The notes beneath the pieces are model-generated. The model made no database searches. It had not been told where the DNA came from and was given only the letters and a program-made list of their open reading frames with translations. A stretch of DNA of 64,000 nucleotides, taken from NCBI GenBank assembly GCA_965238125.1, contig OZ250179.1:6076001-6140000 (forward strand). Reading direction: 5' to 3'. A program made the translations under genes and the position numbers. The first letter of the stretch is position 1, and each line of letters opens with the position of its first letter. Source of the stretch: UBA6623 sp965238125. GTDB taxonomy: Bacteria; Acidobacteriota; Terriglobia; Bryobacterales; UBA6623. This document shows, in pieces, positions 16,953 to 25,590 of the stretch.

Positions 16953-17822
16953 CTACCCCACCAGCGCCATGGCCCGCCGCATCGCCTCGATCGTTTTCGA
17001 GCAAGCCGGCTCGTCTTCCAGATCGTTGAGCTCGGCGCTGAAGGGTTCGGCGCGGATCGGGCCGTCGTAGCCGATTTCGACCAGCCCTTCCAGAAACGGC
17101 TTGACATCGATGACGCCCGTCGAAAGCGGCACGGCCCGCTTAAGGTCGTGCTGCTGCTCCTTGGGAATGCCCTTCGGGGCGTCGTTCAAATCACATGAAA
17201 CGACGTCTTTGTTCTCGAGCGTGAGAATGTCTTGCTTGGTTTCGTTCGAAGTCCACCAATGCCAGGTGTCGAGCACGAAACCGACATTGGGTTTGCCAAT
17301 TTCCGCCAGCAATTCCTTGGTCTCGGCCATCGTATGAACGAAAGCATATTTCTTGAGACTCCACAAGGTCTTCGTGCCGACGTATTCGAGGCCCAGCCGC
17401 AACCCGTGGTCGCCGGCGACCGCGGCGGCTTCGCGCAGCCTGTCGGCGGTCTGCTTGAAGTTCTCGAGATACGTCAGCGAATCATGAGTCGGCATCAGCC
17501 AAGTGCCAATGCGGTCGACGCCGGCGCGCTGTAACGCATTCACCAGGCGCGGCCAATTCTTCATGTCCTCTCGGAACTTGGCTTCGTCCTCTCGGAACTG
17601 GACCGGAAGCCCCGAAGCGGCCCAAACCAATCCCTTGGCTTTCAGCTCGCCCCGCAGCTCATCGTTTTGAGCCGCGGAAAGCCCAGCCAACTCTTTCGGG
17701 AACGGTTGTACCGATTCAAACCCGAAATAATGCGCCAGCTCGATCGAGCGGCGTTGGTCGGCTGTGACGCCGATGCTGCCCGGCGTCAGGGCGATCGTCA
17801 TCTTGCGTTGAGCGCGCGCCAT
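16953..17822 (-). CDS. Sugar phosphate isomerase/epimerase-like TIM-barrel protein
   Basis: A 289-residue protein of the AP-endonuclease-2/xylose-isomerase-like superfamily. The barrel strands are visible: MTIALTPGSIGV, AHYFGFESVQPF, AGVDRIGTWLMP, GLRLGLEYVG (Glu, likely metal ligand), KPNVGFVLDTWHWW (Asp and His ligands), VVSCDLNDAP and GYDGPIRAEPFS (Glu ligand). The set of E, D/H, D and E residues suggests an active divalent-metal site. Members isomerise or epimerise sugars and inositols; the specific substrate cannot be read from sequence. It lies upstream of the PepSY pair. Confidence 0.85.
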   Translation of the reverse strand: MARAQRKMTIALTPGSIGVTADQRRSIELAHYFGFESVQPFPKELAGLSAAQNDELRGELKAKGLVWAASGLPVQFREDEAKFREDMKNWPRLVNALQRAGVDRIGTWLMPTHDSLTYLENFKQTADRLREAAAVAGDHGLRLGLEYVGTKTLWSLKKYAFVHTMAETKELLAEIGKPNVGFVLDTWHWWTSNETKQDILTLENKDVVSCDLNDAPKGIPKEQQHDLKRAVPLSTGVIDVKPFLEGLVEIGYDGPIRAEPFSAELNDLEDEPACSKTIEAMRRAMALVG

Positions 17823-18343
17823 GGTGAAACCTCCGACGCCCCAGAGGCTCTTTCAAAATGAGGACGTAAGTCCCTTATTTTCACCGTTCGTCGTGGCCGG
17901 CTTGGCGGCCATGAAAGGCTGTGAAAAAAAATGGCGACTGTAACTGAGCGCCGATCGAATCAAAAACGCCACTCGTCGCGAAGCGGACTGTCCCCTATTT
18001 TTCTCAGCCCCCAGTGGGCACTCCTCAGCCTATCACGAGGCAAGGGGCGTTTTCGAACACTGGCGTCAGCCTCGCCCCCGGCTGCACCCCCCGGTAGCGA
18101 CGAACACTCGTGTTGGTCCTAGCCCACAGTTGAGACAATCTCTCAGATTGCCTCGCCCCGGACCCGCCCCAATTTGAGTTTTCGATCAGCCGGCCGAAAA
18201 AGCAACTTTAAAGATTGCCGACGCCGAAGACGATTTTCTTGAAGGGAGCCGTGCCGGCGGGCCGTGCGCTTTCGGGCGCCGGATCAACCGCCCCCGCCTC
18301 GTCGAGATGCACGGTCGCGGCGACTTTTCTCACTCAACAAAGA
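17823..18343. other. Intergenic region between divergent genes, with one repeat
   Basis: About 520 bases from the sugar isomerase start to the TonB start. It contains the repeat at 18099-18155 and two similar short stretches near 17870 and 17990. An open frame from 18215 leads into tonB but its first 43 codons lack family resemblance. Promoters for both genes should lie here; I could not assign them. Confidence 0.5.
18099..18155. repeat. Twin-palindrome repeat (family C), copy 2
   Basis: Diverged copy of 11221-11280: the same ACACTCGTGTT core, the CTAGCCCACAGTTGAGACAA spacer, and a second stem with AATCTCTCAGATT. Some arm bases have changed together, so pairing is partly kept. It lies between the sugar isomerase and tonB genes. 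Confidence 0.6.
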
Positions 18344-19438
18344 ATGATGCCGGCAACCCGACAAGATCTATTCCGCTCCACGCTCGAAACGCAACAAAAT
18401 CGCGGCACAGGCCTGACCACGAGCCTTGTTCTTCACGTCGCGGGTCTGGCCTTGCTCGTGGCGCTGCCGGCGGTGAAGGTGGAATTCGTCGGGGCACGCA
18501 GCTCGGTACTGATCGAGCCGTTGATTCAGCCCAACATCGTGGAGTGGATCGCCCCGCCTCGCCGCGCGCCGAAGTCACCCGCGGCTAAGCCTCTCGACCC
18601 TCCGCCGACACGAGCACGTTTCGATCTCCCCAAGCGCCCGGCCGCGCGCGCCCCGCGGCCGCAAGTCATCGAGGGGCGCGCCCCGGAACTGGTGTTGCCG
18701 ACCCCCCGCGCGCGGACCCCCCAGCCGACGCGGCCGGAAATCCCGCTCCCGACCCCGGCGGTGCGCACCGGCCTGCTCGCCGAAGCCGCTGAAACCTCGC
18801 CCCACGACAACCCGCCTCGCTTGACCGTCCGGGCGGGAAGCTTTGCCGATATTCCCCTCGCCGATGACCACCGACCACGCCCTCCGGCCGAACGGCTTGC
18901 CGACTTCGATGCGGTCGGCGTGGCCGGAGCACCCGTCGGTCGGCCTCGTCGGGCCGTCTCGGCGGTAGGAACTTTCGGTCAGGCCGAGGTGGCTCGAGCC
19001 GGGAAACCCGCTGCATCGGGCTCGGTCCGCGTGGGCGACAGTTTCGGAACCGCCAGAGCCGAAACCGTGCTCGGCAAGCCGGCCGATGTCCGCGGGGGCG
19101 GCTTTTCCCAAGTGCGAGTTCAAAAAGTCGATTCCCGACGCGCCGAACCGAAACTCCCCGACCCACCCATGACCGCCGTCCGCATTCTCGAAAAGCCGCG
19201 GCCCGCCTACACCGAACAGGCGCGCCTGCTTCGGATCGAGGGCAGCGTGTTGTTGGAGGTTCTCTTCGCCGCCTCGGGCGAAGTCAAAGTGCTGCGGGTG
19301 ATACGCGGACTCGACGAGGGCCTCGACCGCAATGCGGTCCAAGCGGCACTACGGATTCGCTTCGAACCGGCCCGACGCGACGGCCGAGCCACCGCGGCCC
19401 GGGCGCTGGTCACGATTCAATTTCAACTGGCCTACTGA
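18344..19438 (+). CDS. TonB-family energy-transducing protein
   Basis: From ATG 18344 the product is 364 residues. A single N-terminal transmembrane helix (TSLVLHVAGLALLVALPAV) preceded by a short cytoplasmic segment anchors it in the inner membrane. A long Pro/Arg/Ala-rich periplasmic region follows (residues about 70-260). The TonB C-terminal domain comes last (VRILEKPRPAYTEQARLLRIEG ... VLLEVLFAASGEVKVLRVIRGLDEGLDRNAVQAALRIRFEPA ... VTIQFQL). That domain couples proton motive force to outer-membrane receptors via their TonB box. ExbB and ExbD are not nearby. The next gene starts 11 bases downstream, so the two form an operon. The upstream frame to 18215 is unlikely to be coding. Confidence 0.88.
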   Translation: MMPATRQDLFRSTLETQQNRGTGLTTSLVLHVAGLALLVALPAVKVEFVGARSSVLIEPLIQPNIVEWIAPPRRAPKSPAAKPLDPPPTRARFDLPKRPAARAPRPQVIEGRAPELVLPTPRARTPQPTRPEIPLPTPAVRTGLLAEAAETSPHDNPPRLTVRAGSFADIPLADDHRPRPPAERLADFDAVGVAGAPVGRPRRAVSAVGTFGQAEVARAGKPAASGSVRVGDSFGTARAETVLGKPADVRGGGFSQVRVQKVDSRRAEPKLPDPPMTAVRILEKPRPAYTEQARLLRIEGSVLLEVLFAASGEVKVLRVIRGLDEGLDRNAVQAALRIRFEPARRDGRATAARALVTIQFQLAY

Positions 19439-19449
19439 ACGGACTTACT

Positions 19450-21117
19450 ATGACGCATCCACGTTTTCACATTCTTTCCGCCATTTTGTGCCTGAGCGCG
19501 GCCGCGCTTTCGGCCGCGACGCCAGCCCGGGCCGACAACCGTGTCGAGCGGCTTCTCGACCGCATTGTGGAAAACGAGCAGGCTTTCTTGACCCGCATGC
19601 AACAGTACTCGCCAGTGCTTGAAACCTACATCCAGGAAGTCGTCGAGGATCGCCAATCGAGCGAGCCATTTGTCCGCGACCACTACATGATCGGGAAGCT
19701 TGATATCGGCGGCGAAGTCGAGCACGAGGGCTTCTTCGCAAGCGCCGGGTTTCGCAAGAGCGACACGACGGTCTTCTACGCCGCCGGGTTCGCGCAGATG
19801 GTGATCCCCGATGCCTATGAGTTTGACCGCCGCACCTATGATTTTGAATACGTGCGCCGCGAATTCACCGGCGACGTGCGCACGCTTGTCTTCGACGTAA
19901 CGCCCCGCGACCGCTCCGCCGAAGGCAAGTTCATCGGCCGCATCTGGGTCGAGGACCGCGATTACAACATTGTTCGCTTCAACGGCACCTACACCATGAG
20001 CAAGGCCTCGTCGCTGTTTTTCCACTTCGACAGTTGGCGCGTCAATGTCGCGCCCGGCGTCTGGGTCCCCGCCTATGTCTATATCGAGGACGGTGGAAAG
20101 GCGGTGTCCAAGAAAGGCCTCAAGATGCGTTTTCGCGCCCAGACACGCGTATGGGGCTATAAGCCCGTGCACGACAACAAACTCGAGGAGCTGACCGCGA
20201 TCCTGATCGAAGCCGAAACCGAAATCGAGGACGACAACGAGTCGAAGCACGTCTCGCCGGTCGAAGGACGCCGCATCTGGGCCCGTCAAGCCGCCGACAA
20301 CGTCACCTACCGGCTCGAAAAGAGCGGCTTGCTCGCTCCGGTCGGAGAAATCGACGAAGTTCTCAACACGGTGCTCAACAATCTGCTGGTGACCAACAAT
20401 ATTCACCTCGACGTCTACAGTCGCGTGCTGCTGACCACCCCGCTTGAAACCTTCTCGGTCGGAGAGGCGATCTTGGTCAGCCGCGGGCTGATCGACGTCC
20501 TACCCGATGAGGCCAGCCTGGCCGCCGTGCTGGCGACCGAGCTGGCGCACATTGTCCTCGGACACGGAACCGAAACCATGTGGGCGTTCAGCGACCGCAC
20601 GATGTTCGAAGACACCGAAGTCCTCAAGGAACTCGATTTCACTCGCGTCCCCGAACAGGTCGAGGCGGCCAACGTGAAAGCGCTCGAGATGCTTCGCAAG
20701 TCCCCCTACGCCGACAACCTCGGCCAAGCCGGCCTGTTCCTGAAAGCCCTGGCCGCGCGCGCCGCCAACCTGCCTCAACTCACGCAACCGAACTTAGGCA
20801 ACGCCCTGATCACCGAAGGCCGCCTGGCTCGGCTTGCCGCCCTGGCCGACCAAGCCCCCGAACTCGACGACGCCAAACTCGATCAAATCGCCGCCCTGCC
20901 GCTCGGTTCGCGCGTTCAACTCGACCCCTGGAGCAGTCAACTGACCTTGATCAAGGCCAAGCCGGTGGCCCTGCGCACCGCCGAGGATAAGTTGGCTTTC
21001 GAGGTGACGCCCTTCGTCATTCACCTTACGCGACGCGACGAGGAGTCCGGCAACACCCGGGTCCGTGACGCCGAATCACGTGACGCCGGGGTACGAGACA
21101 CGGCCGCCGTTCGTTGA
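19450..21117 (+). CDS. Exported M48-like protein with a degenerate HExxH motif (probable pseudo-protease)
   Basis: A 555-residue protein: signal peptide (ILSAILCLSAAALSAATPARA), then an N-terminal domain of about 250 residues with an outer-membrane-lipoprotein-sorting-like stretch (GKFIGRIWVEDRDYNIVRFNGTY), then a region typical of M48 peptidases (VGEAILVSRGLIDVLPDEASLAAVLATELAHIVLGHGTE). In active M48 enzymes the helix reads HExxH; here the first His is Thr (TELAH), so one zinc ligand is missing while the second His and the GH are kept. The protein is probably non-catalytic or uses another residue. It is 11 bp downstream of tonB, suggesting a joint role at the cell envelope. Confidence 0.75.
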   Translation: MTHPRFHILSAILCLSAAALSAATPARADNRVERLLDRIVENEQAFLTRMQQYSPVLETYIQEVVEDRQSSEPFVRDHYMIGKLDIGGEVEHEGFFASAGFRKSDTTVFYAAGFAQMVIPDAYEFDRRTYDFEYVRREFTGDVRTLVFDVTPRDRSAEGKFIGRIWVEDRDYNIVRFNGTYTMSKASSLFFHFDSWRVNVAPGVWVPAYVYIEDGGKAVSKKGLKMRFRAQTRVWGYKPVHDNKLEELTAILIEAETEIEDDNESKHVSPVEGRRIWARQAADNVTYRLEKSGLLAPVGEIDEVLNTVLNNLLVTNNIHLDVYSRVLLTTPLETFSVGEAILVSRGLIDVLPDEASLAAVLATELAHIVLGHGTETMWAFSDRTMFEDTEVLKELDFTRVPEQVEAANVKALEMLRKSPYADNLGQAGLFLKALAARAANLPQLTQPNLGNALITEGRLARLAALADQAPELDDAKLDQIAALPLGSRVQLDPWSSQLTLIKAKPVALRTAEDKLAFEVTPFVIHLTRRDEESGNTRVRDAESRDAGVRDTAAVR

Positions 21118-21149
21118 TTGGACCCCTCTGGGACCCTCGGACCCCGCCC

Positions 21150-21174
21150 GTGGGGCAGGTCTCCAGGCCTGCCC
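21150..21174. repeat. Dispersed palindromic repeat (family B), second copy
   Basis: Contains AGGTCTCCAGGCCTGCCC and differs from 7836-7860 by one base (C for T at position 7). It lies in the short gap between two convergent genes. Confidence 0.55.
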
Positions 21175-21199
21175 ATCGCAGCGATTTCGACCGTGCGCG

Positions 21200-22303
21200 C
21201 TAGGGCGTCCAAGAGCTGTGTTCCATGAGGTACGGTTCGACTTTGGCCGGGTCAAAGCGCACGCCGTGCCCGGGCTGTTGCGACGGATAGGCAAAGCCGT
21301 CCTCGACGCGCAGCGGTTCGGTGACAAACCGGTTGAGGAAGGGAATGTGCTCGGCGAAGATCGCGTTGGGAACGGCGCAGACCACTTGGGTGTGAAACTC
21401 CATTAGGAAGTGCGGCGCGACGACGACGTTGAAACTGTTCGCCATGTTGGCGATGCGCAACCATTCGGTGATGCCGCCGACGCGGCCGACATCGGGTTGC
21501 AGAATGCCGGCGGCGTCCTGCGCCAGGTATTCCTTGAAAGCGTAGCGATTGTAAAGGCTTTCGCCAATGGCGATGGGAATCGAGGTCCCGCGGGAAAGCC
21601 GGGTATGGCCGCCGACGTCGTCGGCCTCGATGGGCTCCTCGAGCCAGTACAGGTCGAACTCCTCGAACAGGTGGGCGCGCGCAAGAGCTTCGGCCGAGGT
21701 CCAATGCAGATTGGCGTCGACCATGAGCTTCGTTCCGTCTCCGATGGCGCGACGGACCGCGCGGATACGGGCGACATCCTCGGCGCGGTCGGGCCTGCCG
21801 ACCTTCATCTTGATGCCGGCGAAGCCCTGGGCAAGGTTTTCGGTCGAGTTGCGAATGAGCTCGTCCTCGGAATGGTTGAGCCAACCGCCGTCGGTGTCGT
21901 AGATGGGGATGCGTTCGCGGGCGGCGCCGAGGAGTTTATAGAGCGGGAGCTCGGCGCGGATGCCCTTGAGATCCCACAGGGCGATGTCGGCGGCGGCGTA
22001 GGCGACGGGCAGCAAGCCTTGGCGGCCGATCCAATGCAAGTCCCACCAGACCTTTTCGAAGAGGCGTTCGATGTCGTCGGATTCCTCGCCGAGCAGCAGC
22101 GGGACGATTTCAGTATCGAACAGCACTTTGACGGCGCGGCCGCCGCGGCCGATGGTGTAGCCGAAACCGAAGCCGGTCGTGCCGTCCTCGGTGTGAATCA
22201 CAGCACTGACGGCTTCGAGCGCCGAGAATTCCTGGATGGCGTCGACGATTTTGCGATGCGCGGGAAGGCGATAGAGAGCCGTATCGATGCGGGTGATTTT
22301 CAT
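21200..22303 (-). CDS. Enolase-superfamily enzyme (mandelate racemase/muconate lactonizing type)
   Basis: A 367-residue protein with a capping domain (residues 1-120) and a modified TIM barrel. Catalytic landmarks are GIKMKVG (Lys on strand 2), LMVDANLHW (Asp, Mg2+ ligand), YWLEEPIE (Glu ligand), IAIGESLYN (Glu ligand), GILQPDVGRVGGITEW (Asp) and VVAPHFLMEFH (His general base). The K-x-K plus His/Asp dyad arrangement fits the mandelate racemase/sugar acid dehydratase subgroup. The reaction begins by abstraction of the proton alpha to a carboxylate; the substrate (probably a sugar acid) is not determinable. A perfect palindrome resembling a BlaI/MecI operator lies 32-47 bases upstream of its start. 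Confidence 0.9.
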   Translation of the reverse strand: MKITRIDTALYRLPAHRKIVDAIQEFSALEAVSAVIHTEDGTTGFGFGYTIGRGGRAVKVLFDTEIVPLLLGEESDDIERLFEKVWWDLHWIGRQGLLPVAYAAADIALWDLKGIRAELPLYKLLGAARERIPIYDTDGGWLNHSEDELIRNSTENLAQGFAGIKMKVGRPDRAEDVARIRAVRRAIGDGTKLMVDANLHWTSAEALARAHLFEEFDLYWLEEPIEADDVGGHTRLSRGTSIPIAIGESLYNRYAFKEYLAQDAAGILQPDVGRVGGITEWLRIANMANSFNVVVAPHFLMEFHTQVVCAVPNAIFAEHIPFLNRFVTEPLRVEDGFAYPSQQPGHGVRFDPAKVEPYLMEHSSWTP

Positions 22304-22334
22304 GGTGAGTTGCAGCCGTTTCGGGACGACGTAA

Positions 22335-22350
22335 GTCTACAAGTGTAGAC
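22335..22350. promoter_or_regulatory. Palindromic operator candidate, BlaI/MecI-like
   Basis: GTCTACAAGTGTAGAC is a perfect palindrome with 7-base arms and a 2-base centre, containing TACA-n2-TGTA, the core bound by BlaI/MecI-family repressors. It lies 32-47 bases before the ATG of the enolase-superfamily gene, a position suited to blocking transcription or initiation. No blaI gene is present in the window, so the assignment rests on sequence only. Confidence 0.45.
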
Positions 22351-22419
22351 GAGGGTGGCGGCGAAGGGCACTCGTGACGGGGATGGGACGCCGAGTTGAC
22401 CGATCCGGACCTAAACGCC

Positions 22420-23538
22420 TCAGCGCCGCGCGTTCATCGTCCCCTCAAGCAATTCTTCGTAGCAGTCGACTACCCGCTCCCAGTCGTAGCGTTGACGCGC
22501 GACCTCCAGAGCCCGTCGACCCATTTCTTCCCGCTCGCTCGTCGGCAATCCGTCGATCTGGTCGATGAGCTGAGCCAGAGCGTCGGGATCATGAGGAAAC
22601 GGCCGGCCGATATCGCCCGCGACCTCAACGTTTTCAGGCGTGTCCAAGAACAACACCGGAGCCCCGCGCCCCATCGCTTCGATCAATGCCGGGTGCGTCC
22701 CCCCGACCTCGGTGGCGTGGATATACGCCGCGCAGTGCGACTGAAGTTCGTCATAGCCGCGACCGTAGACCGCCCCCGTGAAGAGGACTCGCGGGTCGTC
22801 GGCACTCTTGACTTCGCGAATATAGTCGGCGGCGTAGGGAGCGTCCCCCACCATCACGAGCTTCTTGTCGACACGCGTCTTCGCAAAGGCGCGTACAACG
22901 AGCAGAGGATTGTTCTCCGGCTCCATGCGGCTTACATAGAGAAAGTACTCTCCCGGCTGGAGCCCGAAGCGGTCGAGCACTTGGCGGCTCCGGACCTTCC
23001 CGGTCTTCGCGCCGTAGGCAATGAACCGGCTTTCTTTCGAATAGCGCTCGGCATAGTAGCGTTGAACCACCTCGGCATCGGTGACCAGCTCGTTCGGGAA
23101 CCAGGTCGAGAGCCGCTCGGAGAGTCGATACCAGGCCCGCGCGGCCGCGTTCCACTTCTTGCGTTTTCGCTCAAGCCCGTCGACGTTGAGCACGGTGGGC
23201 AAGCCCAATAGCCGCGGCGGCAACGTGAAGATCGCATTCGCCCCGTTGCAATAGAGCAACACGTCATGGCGCCGCCCCCGCAGGCGTTCAAGGATCACAT
23301 GCAGGGTCGAGAGAAAAGTGTGCGCGATGGTATCGAGGTACTTGTGGGAAATGGTGGGGAGAATTGCCAGCCGGACATCCTTGTAGACCCGCTGAGGGGA
23401 CCGGATGTTGTTGGCGCGGCAGTAGACCGTTACCTGGTGGCCGCGGCGGGCCAGCCTCACCGAAAGCTGCTCGGCGAAGGTCTCGAAGCCGCCGTAGTTG
23501 GCGGGGATGCCGCGTGTGCCCAGTAGGGCGACCCTCAT
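22420..23538 (-). CDS. Glycosyltransferase, GT4-like (DUF1972-type N-terminus)
   Basis: A 372-residue GT-B fold enzyme. The N-terminus MRVALLGTRGIPANYGGFETFAEQLSVRL is the signature of the DUF1972/rhamnosyltransferase-like group. The C-terminal half has FLYVSRMEPENNP, VMVGDAPYAADYI, VLFTGAVYGRGYDEL and HATEVGGTHPALIEAMGRGAPVLFLDTPENVEV, the donor-binding E-x7-E-type region. It should move an activated sugar onto a lipid-linked or surface glycan acceptor in the cytoplasm. It is last in a four-gene glycosyltransferase run and overlaps the preceding gene by four bases. Confidence 0.9.
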   Translation of the reverse strand: MRVALLGTRGIPANYGGFETFAEQLSVRLARRGHQVTVYCRANNIRSPQRVYKDVRLAILPTISHKYLDTIAHTFLSTLHVILERLRGRRHDVLLYCNGANAIFTLPPRLLGLPTVLNVDGLERKRKKWNAAARAWYRLSERLSTWFPNELVTDAEVVQRYYAERYSKESRFIAYGAKTGKVRSRQVLDRFGLQPGEYFLYVSRMEPENNPLLVVRAFAKTRVDKKLVMVGDAPYAADYIREVKSADDPRVLFTGAVYGRGYDELQSHCAAYIHATEVGGTHPALIEAMGRGAPVLFLDTPENVEVAGDIGRPFPHDPDALAQLIDQIDGLPTSEREEMGRRALEVARQRYDWERVVDCYEELLEGTMNARR

Positions 23539-24620
23539 AGAGAGAGTTTACGTGCGGGGGCTTCGTCCTCGCTTACCAGCAAGTGCTCCGCATCCGCCGC
23601 CGCCGCGGCTTGCGGCACCTCGGCGGGTTGGGAGACCGGGGAGAAGCGGAACCACTTGCCCATGTAGACTTCATCGACGCGTTTGCGTTCCTGAATCACG
23701 CGCCGTTTCGCCATCACCCGTGACCAATCGCGGCCGAACAGATAGAAGGCTTTGAGCGACGAACGTTCCGCGATCAGACAGTAGGCCAAGATGCCCAGGT
23801 CGCGCACCAGGATCGGGACGAAATTCCGCACATAGATGCCCGCCGTAATATTCTTCGCCCGCATCAAGAAGCGATTCTTCACCGAATGCATGTTGATGTG
23901 GGGAGGAAGGAAGCGGCGCATCCCCGGCCGCAGCTTGCGGACGTGATAACCGAACGCGATCGGCGTGTACATGCACTTCCAACCGTAGAGTTGCGCGCGC
24001 CATGCCACGTCGGCGTCTTCGCGGTAGGCAAAGAAGTCGGAATCGAAAAACTCTCCCTCGACCGAGATATCGTCGATCATTTCGCGCCGGTAGCAGGCCG
24101 CCGCCGCCGAGGCGCCGAAGACATATTCGTAGTCGCGGAAGTGCCCGTTGTCGGTCTCCAAACAACCCCGGTCGTGGTGCCGCAGCATAGGGTTGAAATA
24201 GATGCCCGTCGTGTCGACCACTTGCTGATCGGGAATCTGAAACGAGGCGTCCATCATCAGCAGCTTGCCGCAAACGGTACCGAGCCTCGGATGCGCGTCG
24301 GCAACCTGCATCAAATGGGAGCAGAAGTCCGGCAGCAACAGCACGTCGGGGTTCAGCGTCAGAACCCAATCGCCGCGCGACATCGAAATCGCTTGATTCT
24401 GCGCGGCGGCGAAACCGATATTCTCCTCGTTGTAGACGACCAGGCAGCGCTCTTCAAAGTGTTCGAGGATATCCGTCGTGCCGTCGGTCGAAGCATTGTC
24501 CACCACGATCACTTCCAGATGCGGGTGTCTCTGCTCCAGCACCGATTCCAGGCAGCTGCGTATGAACCGCCCGCTGTTGTAGGTGACGATGGTCACCGAA
24601 AGCATGTACTTTTGCGACAT
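23535..24620 (-). CDS. Family 2 glycosyltransferase
   Basis: A 361-residue GT-A enzyme. The N-terminal domain reads SVTIVTYNSGRFIRSCLESVLEQ, LEVIVVDNASTDGT and WVLTLNPDVLL (the DxD-type metal-binding site is represented by NPDV, as in many rhamnosyltransferases). A central acceptor region carries FFAYREDADVAWRAQLYGWK, the ED(x)D block near the catalytic base. The C-terminal ~100 residues are basic and hydrophobic and may associate with the membrane. It is co-transcribed with its neighbours: 13 bases from the upstream gene and an ATGA overlap with the downstream one. Confidence 0.9.
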   Translation of the reverse strand: MSQKYMLSVTIVTYNSGRFIRSCLESVLEQRHPHLEVIVVDNASTDGTTDILEHFEERCLVVYNEENIGFAAAQNQAISMSRGDWVLTLNPDVLLLPDFCSHLMQVADAHPRLGTVCGKLLMMDASFQIPDQQVVDTTGIYFNPMLRHHDRGCLETDNGHFRDYEYVFGASAAAACYRREMIDDISVEGEFFDSDFFAYREDADVAWRAQLYGWKCMYTPIAFGYHVRKLRPGMRRFLPPHINMHSVKNRFLMRAKNITAGIYVRNFVPILVRDLGILAYCLIAERSSLKAFYLFGRDWSRVMAKRRVIQERKRVDEVYMGKWFRFSPVSQPAEVPQAAAAADAEHLLVSEDEAPARKLSL

Positions 24621-24633
24621 GAACTCGACTCGA

Positions 24634-25590
24634 TTAGTACTGAATCGCGGAAGATCGATCTACACCCCGGCCGGGAATCCGCGATTCGGGCAGACGCCTC
24701 CCGGCAAGCAACCGCAAAACTCTTGCATAGGCTTTTCGTTCGTCCTGCTTCGTGGTTCCAAGCGACCAAAGCCAACGACCGAAAACCCCTATAAAAACAA
24801 CCGGAACCAACCAGGAATGGGCCCGGCTCGTGAAGTGTTTCTTGCTGAAACGTAACAGATTACCATACCAAGCTAAGCGACGCATTTCCAAGCCGGTCGA
24901 CCGCAGCGAATGCGCCCCTTCGTGTCGCGCCGCGCAGCTCGGCACGTAGCGGATTCGATACCCGGCCCGGTGCAGCCGGCGACATAAATCGACATCCTCG
25001 AACCAAATCGGATGGAATTGTTCGTCCAACTCCCCGACCGCCTCCAACACCTCGCGGCGCAGCATCAAGAACGCACCCGCGGGTTGATCGACATCCTGTT
25101 CCTTGTGGGCGTCGAAACTCGGCAAACGATAGCGTCGATTGACGGGATTCGCGGGCCATAGCCGATTCCAACCGAGGGTTTCAAACGCCAGCGTCAGCGC
25201 CGTTGGGAAAGCCCGCACGTTGAAGCCCGTCTGCGGCCGGTCTTGTTCATCCACCAGCCGACCGGCGGCCGCGCCCACGCCCGGGGCAAGGCATTTCTCG
25301 ATGAGGGGTTCGATCGGCGTCGTCAGCCGCGCGTCGGGATTCAACAAAAGAATGAGCGGTTCGTTCGATGCCGCCACGCCCTGATTCACCGCCGCCGCGA
25401 AGCCGTGGTTTTCCGGGTTGCGAATCAGCCGTGTTTCCGGATACTCGCGTGCGACCACTGCACAGGTGTCGTCGATGGAGGCGTTATCGATGACCACCGG
25501 CCGCGCGGCGGGGCCCAGCGACGCCAGGCAAGACGCAATTTGCCGTCCCGAATTGTAGGTCACAATGACGGCAACCACCTGGCGGCTCAT
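24634..25590 (-). CDS. Family 2 glycosyltransferase
   Basis: A 318-residue protein starting MSRQVVAVIVTYNSGRQIASCLASL, with VVIDNASIDDT, NHGFAAAVNQGVAASNEPLILLLNPDARL and FHPIWFEDVDLCRRLHRAGYRIRYVP, the classic ED-x-D motif of GT2 rhamnosyl/galactofuranosyl-like enzymes. A hydrophobic segment near the C-terminus (SWLVPVVFIGVFGRWLWSL) suggests membrane association. Its ATG at 25590 overlaps the stop of the preceding glycosyltransferase (ATGA). The same frame is open much further upstream but there runs antisense-free through the neighbour in the wrong register, so that extension is spurious. Confidence 0.9.
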   Translation of the reverse strand: MSRQVVAVIVTYNSGRQIASCLASLGPAARPVVIDNASIDDTCAVVAREYPETRLIRNPENHGFAAAVNQGVAASNEPLILLLNPDARLTTPIEPLIEKCLAPGVGAAAGRLVDEQDRPQTGFNVRAFPTALTLAFETLGWNRLWPANPVNRRYRLPSFDAHKEQDVDQPAGAFLMLRREVLEAVGELDEQFHPIWFEDVDLCRRLHRAGYRIRYVPSCAARHEGAHSLRSTGLEMRRLAWYGNLLRFSKKHFTSRAHSWLVPVVFIGVFGRWLWSLGTTKQDERKAYARVLRLLAGRRLPESRIPGRGVDRSSAIQY

